Shown piece after piece: positions 17,334 to 24,790 of a stretch of DNA of 64,000 nucleotides. The notes below the pieces were generated by a model. It made no database searches, was not told where the DNA came from, and saw only the letters and a list, made by a program, of their open reading frames with translations. How positions within the stretch are numbered: position 1 is the stretch's first letter; each line of letters begins with the position of its first letter. The DNA is from an uncultured Pseudomonadales bacterium (lineage in GTDB: Bacteria; Pseudomonadota; Gammaproteobacteria; Pseudomonadales; Pseudohongiellaceae): NCBI GenBank assembly GCA_949372635.1, contig CASIAB010000007.1, positions 124,001 through 188,000 on the forward strand. The letters are read 5' to 3'. The translations under genes and the position numbers were made by a program.

Positions 17334-18851
17334 TTATTCGATCAACTTCACCCACTCGCCTGCTTTGGGAGTGCCTCTTGGGTAGTAGCCATTGAGAAGG
17401 CGCAGCGACTCTTCTGGATAGTTAGCGATGCGGCTGGATTGAGCCACTACCGAGAAATCAAAGAATTCACTTGCCTGAACGAACTTGATCTTCGCCTCCG
17501 TTCCGGATGCGGTCTCCCCTTGTTGAATCGCTCTGAAGGTTCGAATAGATGCGAGCAGTCTCTCATCGATCTTATCACTTGCTTCTGCATCTGTTATCTC
17601 TGCTCGAAAGGTGAACACTCTCGGCCCCAGATAGATCGCGGCAACTCTTTCTATATTACCAGTCTTGGGTGACACTGCTACGCCGGTATGACCTAGCAGC
17701 CGGTACTGCTCGAGCTTCTCCGATTTTTGTAGTGCACCTATACCCATCTCGTCTCTAATAAATACGCGGGGCTCTACATTCTCTTGTATGCGCTGCACCT
17801 CAATATGTATGGAACCCTGCTCGGCATTGGTGGCAGTCACTGTCGTAGTGGTTTCTTCTATCAACCATTCGTCAGGGAACACAACGGTGTAGCCGAGTAA
17901 TGCCTGATAATAACGGTTACGCGAATCGGTAGCTTGTGACCCCTCGCTCTGACCAATTACAAGTCCATCGAGGCTCTCTCTGAATTTTGTATCATCTACT
18001 TCTGTAATTTCATTCCCGGAAATACTGCCCACTTGAGTGATCGCCTGTTGCAGCCGTGTATCGTTTCGAGGGTGCGTAGCGAATAGGCCGTGATAGCCGC
18101 CACTAGTGTTTGAGACCAGTCTATTAAAGTCTTCTTGATTCTTAAGCACAGTAATTACTTCGATCATCGCGGCTGGGTCGTAGCCAGCCTTAACTAAATA
18201 TTCTGCTGCGAGGCTATCCGCTTCGAGTTCATGATCTCTGCTGAATCCACTTAAGCCTGTCTGCGCCCAAATTGAGGCTACTTCACTAATTTGGTTTCCA
18301 ACGTACCCGCTGCCGGTTGCCACCGCAGTGACTAAACCGCCAACTGTTGCGGCTGTCTGCGCAATACGTCCACGTGCCTGTTGTTGAATCCCATGCCGCG
18401 CCGTAATGTGTCCAATCTCATGAGAAAGCACGGCAGCTAGCTCTGCCTCCGAATTCATAAAAGTGAGCAGACCACGATTTACATAAACATAACCGCCGGG
18501 TAGGGCAAACGCATTTATCTCAGGACTATCAATTATATTGAATGTGTATTCTAAATCTGGGCGATGGCTAACTGCAGCTGCTTTGTTGCCGACTTCACGA
18601 ACGTATGTGAGCAATTCTTCATCTTCGAGAAGAGACATGCTAGAAAGAACTTTATTGTGCTCTTCTAAACCAATCTCTTTCTCTCGCTTCTCAGACATGA
18701 GAACTAAGTTGGGGCTACCTGTAGCCGGATTGACCGCGCAGGATGTAAGAAAGGGAAACAGACAGAAAACGCAGACTAGGATAGCTGCCTTTAAGGTTTG
18801 ATTTTCCAAAATTGATGATTTAGCCGAGCTTGTTAAAGCCAGATTAGTCAT
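17334..18851 (-). CDS. M48-family metalloprotease lipoprotein
   Basis: A 505-residue zinc protease, probably anchored in the envelope. A signal peptide ends in a lipobox LTSC with Cys38. The catalytic HEXXH is H144-E145-I-G-H148 (SHEIGHITARHG) and the third ligand is Glu210 in HELEADSLAAEY. A hydrophobic Gly-rich stretch (about 162-190) resembles the inserted helices of BepA/LoiP-type proteases. Residues about 310-505 form an extra C-terminal domain ending in YPEESLRLLNGYYPRG, unlike the TPR tail of BepA. It is the last gene of the 17-30 kb block, 58 bases after the previous one. A quality-control or assembly role for envelope proteins is inferred. Confidence 0.88.
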   Translation of the reverse strand: MTNLALTSSAKSSILENQTLKAAILVCVFCLFPFLTSCAVNPATGSPNLVLMSEKREKEIGLEEHNKVLSSMSLLEDEELLTYVREVGNKAAAVSHRPDLEYTFNIIDSPEINAFALPGGYVYVNRGLLTFMNSEAELAAVLSHEIGHITARHGIQQQARGRIAQTAATVGGLVTAVATGSGYVGNQISEVASIWAQTGLSGFSRDHELEADSLAAEYLVKAGYDPAAMIEVITVLKNQEDFNRLVSNTSGGYHGLFATHPRNDTRLQQAITQVGSISGNEITEVDDTKFRESLDGLVIGQSEGSQATDSRNRYYQALLGYTVVFPDEWLIEETTTTVTATNAEQGSIHIEVQRIQENVEPRVFIRDEMGIGALQKSEKLEQYRLLGHTGVAVSPKTGNIERVAAIYLGPRVFTFRAEITDAEASDKIDERLLASIRTFRAIQQGETASGTEAKIKFVQASEFFDFSVVAQSSRIANYPEESLRLLNGYYPRGTPKAGEWVKLIE

Positions 18852-18909
18852 AGTCCCACCTCTATATAGTTGGCTTAACGCATTAAAAACTTAAGTAATT
18901 AGCTGGAAA

Positions 18910-19578
18910 TCAACTGCCATTTACGAAATCTTTAAGCTGAATTGCGAGACGTGAGCAGGCGTTTGCTTCAACCCTGGCTAGTAGCGGTATTGGAATAATG
19001 AATGCCGGCAGATAGGACTGACCAGTTGCATCAGTGCTTATAGTGCCTACGTTCGTTAGAGAGCCTACATCCCATACACGAGCATTAAAATTGGCGTCAT
19101 CTTCCCATGATCCAAAACCAAAGCAGCCTCCTCCACCGGGGCCGACTGCGCAAGATATTGATCCGCTGCGGTCCGTTGTTTCGGTGAACCCATCCAGCCA
19201 AACTATGTAACGAACTCCAAACTCAGTCATCTTTTGAGAGACAACTGCTTCAGTCATCAAGCGCTCCAAGTCACGAGTGCGCAGAGGCGCGGTTCTTGGT
19301 TCAAACCAGGGGAACATCGCATCAATAAATTCTTGTTCCGGCACAATACTGATTGGGTTCTCGCCACGGTTCATCCCCTCACCGACGCATTCTACAAATT
19401 CGGCACGCGTCTCGTAGTCGCTAGCCTGTCGTCGCCCTAGAATAACTACCGACTCGTTATTCTCTATGCCCGTTTCGCCTTGGCGAAACTCGTCGATAGT
19501 CGTGGTTGTGCAGGAGGCAAGCGAAACCAAAAGCAGCAGGGCAATACCTAATCTATTTGTTCGTAGAAAGTTCTTCAT
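18910..19578 (-). CDS. Putative lipoprotein, unknown function
   Basis: 222 residues. The N-terminus has a basic region, a hydrophobic stretch (about 10-20) and a lipobox LASC with Cys23 followed by four Thr, so it is a predicted lipoprotein. The mature part contains IVPEQEFIDAMFPW, YIVWLDGFTETTD and a glycine-rich CAVGPGGGGCFGFG with two cysteines, then a possible beta-strand region (NARVWDVGSL). I do not recognise a family. It lies in a run of minus-strand envelope genes, 45 bases after the preceding lipoprotein gene and 58 before the M48 protease. Confidence 0.72.
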   Translation of the reverse strand: MKNFLRTNRLGIALLLLVSLASCTTTTIDEFRQGETGIENNESVVILGRRQASDYETRAEFVECVGEGMNRGENPISIVPEQEFIDAMFPWFEPRTAPLRTRDLERLMTEAVVSQKMTEFGVRYIVWLDGFTETTDRSGSISCAVGPGGGGCFGFGSWEDDANFNARVWDVGSLTNVGTISTDATGQSYLPAFIIPIPLLARVEANACSRLAIQLKDFVNGS

Positions 19579-19623
19579 GATAGCCCTCGTGTCAATCGAC
19601 TAAAGTACGACTCTTATTTCTAA

Positions 19624-20250
19624 TTACAACGTATTTAACCAATCTTTAACTTCTGGAACTTTTGAAAAGCTTAGAGAAAAACTCGAAGCTAGGTCACGAA
19701 GCGCGACTATAGCCGCCGCATTAATTGCGGCTTCTACCGAACGTAGCGACTCGCTCGGAGTCTTACCATACGAAGTCAACACCCAGTCTGCGATATAGTC
19801 GCCATCCGCCGTCATCAAACGCATATTGTATTTAATCCAAATTTCGTAGACATCAAGCTTTGTCTTGGTTGGCAGGGCCAATTGAAACTCTTCTATTATT
19901 GGCTCAAAGATCGCATCGACGCCCAAGGCCTGGGCTTCTGCGATCGACTCGACCACCACGACCCCGTCAAACATAGCCGGCAGTACTGTGCTAAAAAGTT
20001 CAATATGGGATTGCCCACTGGCAATATTGTATTCTTCACTCCCAGTTTCAGAGTATTCGATATAGGCAAATTCTGTGAGTGCGGATCCGTATAAGACCGC
20101 CACGTTGAGGGGTAGCTTGTTAATATTGGGCGTCGGGAAGCTTCCCTCAATAACTACGTTGTTCACTCCACAAGCTGTTAGGTAGAGAGCTATCACTAAT
20201 ATAAGTACTGTTCTCATCCTGCCTCTCATCGATCCGCTCACTCTATGCAT
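19624..20250 (-). CDS. Putative lipoprotein, unknown function
   Basis: Up to 208 residues. The start is uncertain: ATG codons at 20250, 20229 and 20217 are possible, and GAGG lies upstream of the last. With any of them the hydrophobic stretch VLILVIALYLTAC ends in a lipobox LTAC (Cys27 in the longest form). The mature part has LNVAVLYGSAL and a segment ALGVDAIFEPIIEEFQLALP, as in small outer-membrane-associated lipoproteins that bind a partner through a beta-sheet. No family recognised. It lies 39 bases after the VWA gene, so is probably in the same transcript. Confidence 0.7.
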   Translation of the reverse strand: MHRVSGSMRGRMRTVLILVIALYLTACGVNNVVIEGSFPTPNINKLPLNVAVLYGSALTEFAYIEYSETGSEEYNIASGQSHIELFSTVLPAMFDGVVVVESIAEAQALGVDAIFEPIIEEFQLALPTKTKLDVYEIWIKYNMRLMTADGDYIADWVLTSYGKTPSESLRSVEAAINAAAIVALRDLASSFSLSFSKVPEVKDWLNTL

Positions 20251-20289
20251 TATTAACCTTGTTCTTAGCGACTAGTCATAGCCACCAAA

Positions 20290-21297
20290 TCACTCGAAAT
20301 CATTCAGGCCTACGAATGTACCACCGTTTCGCTGCGTCATCTCTCGCATTAGAGTCGAATATCTATAGACGCTCTGTCGGTATCGTGCTTGAGCGGTGAA
20401 AATCACTGGAAAGCCTATCCCGTGTATACGCACCAGTCTATCTCCATTCTCGTCTTCTACGTTGATGCGATCAATCGTCTGCAATACGTTCTGAATAGAC
20501 CCTCCTGGCTGAAAATCATCACCAATTACATAGATGCTGATTTTCTTACCTGGTTCGTAGAAAGTATTTATCGCGCGTGTCACTCCTTCTACGGGGCTAC
20601 TATTACTGAAGGGGTTCCAGGTCCGCAGCGTAGAGACGATTGTATTGCGACGCGCAGGTGTATCAGGGATCCACTTGCCACGATAGGAGTCGAACATGTA
20701 GTCGCCCATGTCGTTCATGATCTGGATTCCCTTAACCTCAGGATAGACATTTAGCGTATCATCGATAACGCCGAGCATCTTGTTCCAAGCGCTGCCATAC
20801 ATGCTGCCCGAGGTGTCGATTACGAAAATAATGTATTCGCTATCTACCGGTATCCCGCCTATAACGTTGTTCTCCGGGGCGCTGCTATTCGCGAGCAGGC
20901 GCTGCATCTCTTCCGTCATGCTCTGCTGTGCGATAGCAAGGCGGCCTACCTCGTCGGTAATTTCGGTCGATAACTGATTCGAGGTCTGAAATCGCCCCTT
21001 TGTATCATCTAGATCTCTCTGCAGTCGGGCGATACGGTCCTTCATAGCAGAGAGTTGCTCGTGCTTGGCGTTCAAGTCACGATTAAAGATGGTGGTTTCT
21101 CCACGAATGGCGAACAGCTGTTCCTGCAATTTAGTGATTGCACCCTCTGGAGGCACATCTACGAGCTCGATGGAGACTGGCTCGCCGGATTTTGTAATCA
21201 TCAGCAGGATGATCATGGCACCAAATCCACAGGCAGCCACGTCTAGGAAAGATACTGAAAAAGAATCTGTCTCCCCACGTTTGCGTCTCATGGCCAA
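20290..21297 (-). CDS. VWA-domain protein with TolR/ExbD-like membrane helix (second copy)
   Basis: 335 residues. A basic N-terminus (MAMRRKRGE) precedes a single membrane helix, SFLDVAACGFGAMIILLMI, with Asp19 near its cytoplasmic end, reminiscent of the LDV at the proton-path Asp of TolR/ExbD. Residues about 52-140 are heptad-like coiled coil. A von Willebrand A domain follows (about 150-330), with MIDAS residues D161-T-S-G-S165 in FVIDTSGSMYG and another acidic site in YVIGDDFQ. Topology would place the VWA domain in the periplasm. The start overlaps the stop of its paralogue by 10 bases, suggesting coupled translation and a paired function. Confidence 0.82.
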   Translation of the reverse strand: MAMRRKRGETDSFSVSFLDVAACGFGAMIILLMITKSGEPVSIELVDVPPEGAITKLQEQLFAIRGETTIFNRDLNAKHEQLSAMKDRIARLQRDLDDTKGRFQTSNQLSTEITDEVGRLAIAQQSMTEEMQRLLANSSAPENNVIGGIPVDSEYIIFVIDTSGSMYGSAWNKMLGVIDDTLNVYPEVKGIQIMNDMGDYMFDSYRGKWIPDTPARRNTIVSTLRTWNPFSNSSPVEGVTRAINTFYEPGKKISIYVIGDDFQPGGSIQNVLQTIDRINVEDENGDRLVRIHGIGFPVIFTAQARYRQSVYRYSTLMREMTQRNGGTFVGLNDFE

Positions 21298-22388
21298 TCC
21301 CTCGAAGGCGTTATAAATGACCCTTGTGTGTATTGAGCAAGCTGCCAGAAAGCAGCGGCGGCACTTGGATCTCCTTCCAAGGGCAGCAGTACAATGTTGA
21401 CCGGTATGCCCTGAGGCAATTCTCCTAAGGCGTCTTCATAAAGCTCTAAGCGCTCCGAGGGCGTAACCAGCGTACCATTCGAGCCACTATCACTTAGCGT
21501 GGGTAAGCCATCGGTGATCAGGAAAATATTATCTGGCCTAAGTGACATGTTTGCGACGGCCTTAAAAACTTGTTCCATGTTTGTGCCATTCGCAGGCACG
21601 ATTTCCTTCACATTCTCGATCGCATCGTTAAGCCTATCTCTGTCTGCAACTTCTTGCCAGCCGTCTAGAGAGCTACCCAACACTGATTCGAGGTCTTCGT
21701 TGAATTCCCAGATTTGATAACGACTCGTGATTGGCAATTGTGTGCTAATCCAATCTACGGTCTTAACAACTCGTTGCCACTTAGGTGCCTGCTTCTTACG
21801 ACCATCTGACATATTGCGAGTTCGAATAATATTCACCAGCGTACTGTCGAGCATACTCGCAGAACTGTCCATCAATATAAGGATACGCTGGCCACCCAAA
21901 AATAGACCAGACAGGTACTGTCGGTTTCCGTCTCCTAGGAATTGCCGCACGCTATTACCTTCCTGCTCGAGTGCGCTCGCCTGCAGGCGTAGCAACTCTT
22001 CTTCCAATGATTGCACGTCTGCACGCAATTGCTCGATACTTTCTTCAGTAGCAACACTTGAGTTTTCCAAGGCTGCAAGCTCTTGCAGAAAGGTTTCCAG
22101 TTGTTCTTGAATCTGCCGCGCTAGACCTTCGGCAGTGACAACTTCGAAGCTCACATCTGAGAAGGTATTGCGCAGTTGGACCAAACCTAACTCACCCACC
22201 TTGACCTCTTCGCGCAGTAAATTTACCTCGGCGGTCAGATCAGGGTTCTTCTCCAAGGTATTCGCGGTACTGTTATGATCGAGGATTAAGAAAATCAAAA
22301 TCACAGCACCAAATCCACAGAACATGACATCTAGAAATGCCAGGCTGATCGGGTTAAGATTTCTGCGTCTTGCTTTGCTGCTAGACAT
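21288..22388 (-). CDS. VWA-domain protein with TolR/ExbD-like membrane helix (first copy)
   Basis: 366 residues with the same architecture as the next gene: a basic N-terminus, a membrane helix AFLDVMFCGFGAVILIFLI with Asp20, a long coiled coil (about 48-142), then a VWA domain (about 165-360). MIDAS residues are D174-S-S-A-S178 in LILMDSSASM, Thr in NGTNMEQVF and Asp in LITDGLPTL. The two copies share the LDVxxCGFGA helix core but diverge elsewhere. The gene overlaps the preceding Hsp70-like gene by 8 bases and the second VWA gene by 10. Metal-dependent binding of a protein ligand is the usual role of VWA domains; the ligand is unknown. Confidence 0.82.
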   Translation of the reverse strand: MSSSKARRRNLNPISLAFLDVMFCGFGAVILIFLILDHNSTANTLEKNPDLTAEVNLLREEVKVGELGLVQLRNTFSDVSFEVVTAEGLARQIQEQLETFLQELAALENSSVATEESIEQLRADVQSLEEELLRLQASALEQEGNSVRQFLGDGNRQYLSGLFLGGQRILILMDSSASMLDSTLVNIIRTRNMSDGRKKQAPKWQRVVKTVDWISTQLPITSRYQIWEFNEDLESVLGSSLDGWQEVADRDRLNDAIENVKEIVPANGTNMEQVFKAVANMSLRPDNIFLITDGLPTLSDSGSNGTLVTPSERLELYEDALGELPQGIPVNIVLLPLEGDPSAAAAFWQLAQYTQGSFITPSRDWP

Positions 22389-23679
22389 TGCTTACCTGTA
22401 TTAGTCGAATCGCCTCGCTACCTTCACTGCATTGAATCAGGTCGTCCAAACCAATCGCATGTTTTCCGGCAACCTTAAGCTGATTCAATAGAAACTCTTG
22501 CTTACCACTATCTAAGTAGAACGATTTATCATGCTTTTCTATTCTCCCAAGCTGCTTTGGAAGATCCGCGCTAGCTAAGGGAATCGCCGTACTTCCAATG
22601 AGAACATGGGTGGCTACTTTTCCCGCCTTGGCCGCGACTTTCAAAGCGCGTTTATCAATCGCCTTTACCGTATCCGCAATCTTGGCCAGCTTTGTAACCA
22701 ATTCAACATGTTCATCACCACGGATAATGCTTGCGCGATTTTGGAACACAGACTTACTAATCGCATCAACTGGGAGCAGCGTTATTTTAATGTTCTCAGA
22801 AAGATAAGAATGAAAACCAGGAAGCTCTGCGAACTCGGGGCTCAATAGTAATTCGCTGTTACCAACTGCCGCAAGCTCAGCGACTTGTTGCCCGATACTC
22901 TTGTAGTGTCCTGATAAATTACTAATCAGGCTTTCACGTGGCATCTTGGCTGTGTGAACCGCTGTATTAGCCGTTAGTTCAAGCAGAAGACTATTCTGAT
23001 TTCCATCATCCTGCTGCAGCCACGAAGGAAGTGCGTTATACAGTTGCTGCTCCGATTCTGCGTCGTGTTGAGGGTTGAAACGACACTGCTGGATGAACAA
23101 GTCCGTAGCCAACTGCATCATAAGATCCATGAAATTCTGACTGCCCACGCCCGGGACCTGAATAACTGATTCCCGTTTAAGCATGTCGTCGTCTACGGCA
23201 ATTTTAGTTAGTACGACTTGGTGCAATTGCAACTCTGCATAGACGTAGGAATCAAACTCCAACTTCGTCGAGGACACTGCCGCCAGCGCAGAATCCACAA
23301 GGCCTGCTGTCCGAAACGGGCTCTGATTTACGAGGCCCAACAAGATAGCAAGATGCGCTCGGGTAAAATTTCCTGGCACTGCAAATATCACATCCCCATC
23401 GATCTCGCCTGCTTCTGCTAAATGTAGCAGGTGGGCGTACGCAATATCGGCAAAGTGGCGAATGCCGGCCGTTTGAATTAGGGGGTCGATACTGAGCTCG
23501 TGCCAGTAGCGGTTATAGCTATTGGTAGGATGTATCCGTGCCTGTTGTTTAGCAGCCTCGCCTAGTATCAGCTTTTTGTTTTCCACGGCCAACGCAAAAC
23601 CCGGACTCTCAACAAGAATTCCCGACTCATCGCCAACACGCAAGGCGTTATCGTTTAACTCGATAACTTTCAAATTCAT
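22381..23679 (-). CDS. Hsp70/actin-fold ATPase-like protein
   Basis: 432 residues, apparently soluble. The N-terminus LKVIELNDNALRV, then VESPGFALAVE and LGEAAKQQARIHP, follow the Hsp70 nucleotide-binding domain layout (phosphate-1 loop, VGxxAxxQ segment). Residues about 90-130 (GDVIFAVPGNFTRAHLAIL, GLVDSALAAVSS) match the second subdomain, and VLIGSTAIPLASADLPKQL near residue 370 could be the adenosine region. The Gly-Thr-Thr of canonical phosphate-1 is replaced by Asn-Asp-Asn, so ATP hydrolysis is uncertain. No substrate-binding domain follows. It is coupled by a 1-base stop/start overlap to the MotA/TolQ-type gene. Confidence 0.62.
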   Translation of the reverse strand: MNLKVIELNDNALRVGDESGILVESPGFALAVENKKLILGEAAKQQARIHPTNSYNRYWHELSIDPLIQTAGIRHFADIAYAHLLHLAEAGEIDGDVIFAVPGNFTRAHLAILLGLVNQSPFRTAGLVDSALAAVSSTKLEFDSYVYAELQLHQVVLTKIAVDDDMLKRESVIQVPGVGSQNFMDLMMQLATDLFIQQCRFNPQHDAESEQQLYNALPSWLQQDDGNQNSLLLELTANTAVHTAKMPRESLISNLSGHYKSIGQQVAELAAVGNSELLLSPEFAELPGFHSYLSENIKITLLPVDAISKSVFQNRASIIRGDEHVELVTKLAKIADTVKAIDKRALKVAAKAGKVATHVLIGSTAIPLASADLPKQLGRIEKHDKSFYLDSGKQEFLLNQLKVAGKHAIGLDDLIQCSEGSEAIRLIQVSNV

Positions 23680-24491
23680 TATTTAGCATCTCTGTCTGGT
23701 ACTTGCAGGTGTCTCAGCATTTTGTCGTCACAGTAGTTCTGACAATCCAATACCAGCCTGTCTTGAATCAATTGTAATTGGTGAAGCACAAACATCAGCA
23801 AGATACTTACCACAAGTGCAACGAAGGTTGAGTTAAAGGCCACGCCTAGACTGGTGGTAACCCCCACAATGTCTCCGCTCACAGCTTGATAGGCCTGGCC
23901 CAGTGCCGTGCCAATGCCGCGAACGGTACCAAGGAATCCAATCGACGGAATCGCCCAAGCGATATAGCGGACAATCGTCAGTTCCGTTTCCATTCTATCT
24001 GCTTCGGTTTCGCAAGTGACCTTGATCGTAGTCGCAACGTCTTGAATGTTCTTAGTCGATTGAAATCTATGCAGACCGGCAAGCAATGCCCTCGGCAAGA
24101 GAAATTGACGCTCTCCCTCCGGCAACGCCTGAATCGTCCGCGCATAATTGCGGGCATCCTCAGGCAATATACTCATGCCATCGGATATGTTGATCAGGGT
24201 TTTCTCTAACAGCGCCCTCTCTCTCAGTGTCTGCTGTACTTTCATACCGAGCATCGAGAGCGCCCAGAGCAATAAGATTATGCATGTCTCTTGTTCGAAG
24301 TCGCGCAAAATAATATAGATCGAGCGTTCCGGCTCGAAGTTAGGATCAGTCTCCTGCAGCACGTTTTGCTGTTGTTGGATCAAATCAGCGCTAGGCCTTA
24401 TAACCGCTACATAAGCTGCGTGAACAACGATCACCGCTATAATTAATGCTGCGACTTGATAGAGTGCTTCCGATAACAGCCTTTGCTTCAT
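23679..24491 (-). CDS. MotA/TolQ/ExbB-family proton channel protein
   Basis: 270 residues with helices at about 10-31, 69-85, 174-198 and 212-238, a large cytoplasmic loop between helices 2 and 3, and the conserved family segments IPSIGFLGTVRGIGTALG (helix 3) and GVAFNSTFVALVVSILL (helix 4), with the channel-lining Thr. These proteins form a pentamer around two TolR/ExbD/MotB-type subunits and use proton or sodium flux to turn or push them. No classical exbD/tolR lies nearby; the two VWA proteins downstream are the only candidates for the partner. It follows the small exported protein gene by 31 bases. Confidence 0.9.
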   Translation of the reverse strand: MKQRLLSEALYQVAALIIAVIVVHAAYVAVIRPSADLIQQQQNVLQETDPNFEPERSIYIILRDFEQETCIILLLWALSMLGMKVQQTLRERALLEKTLINISDGMSILPEDARNYARTIQALPEGERQFLLPRALLAGLHRFQSTKNIQDVATTIKVTCETEADRMETELTIVRYIAWAIPSIGFLGTVRGIGTALGQAYQAVSGDIVGVTTSLGVAFNSTFVALVVSILLMFVLHQLQLIQDRLVLDCQNYCDDKMLRHLQVPDRDAK

Positions 24492-24522
24492 AGTGGTTCC
24501 TTAGCTTTCCTGCTCTGCTGAT

Positions 24523-24786
24523 CTAAATATCGACGGGAAACGAAACGCCTAAGTCCTGTGAAATTTCCTCGGTCGGGATAAAACGGCCCGAGGATTCTTC
24601 ATCTTCGTTTGTATCTAAAATTTCGGCGGCGATTAGATCACTGCCGTCTTCTTGAGACTCGATGCTAATATCCGACTCAGTTTGCACAACCTCTTGAAGA
24701 CCGGCATCTTGAGCAGGTGGATCATTCTCCGCTGCCATTGCGAATCGGCAAAAACTTAACAATACAAACAAATACAGTTTACGCAT
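24523..24786 (-). CDS. Small acidic exported protein, unknown function
   Basis: 87 residues. A signal peptide (KLYLFVLLSFCRFAMA) with likely cleavage after AMA at about residue 18 leaves a mature part of about 69 residues, strongly acidic and disordered in the middle, ending in a more hydrophobic segment RFIPTEEISQDLGVSFPVDI. No family recognised. Its position, 4 bases after the PEGA/SUMF1 gene and 31 before the proton-channel gene, argues for a real gene co-expressed with them. Confidence 0.65.
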   Translation of the reverse strand: MRKLYLFVLLSFCRFAMAAENDPPAQDAGLQEVVQTESDISIESQEDGSDLIAAEILDTNEDEESSGRFIPTEEISQDLGVSFPVDI

Positions 24787-24790
24787 AATT

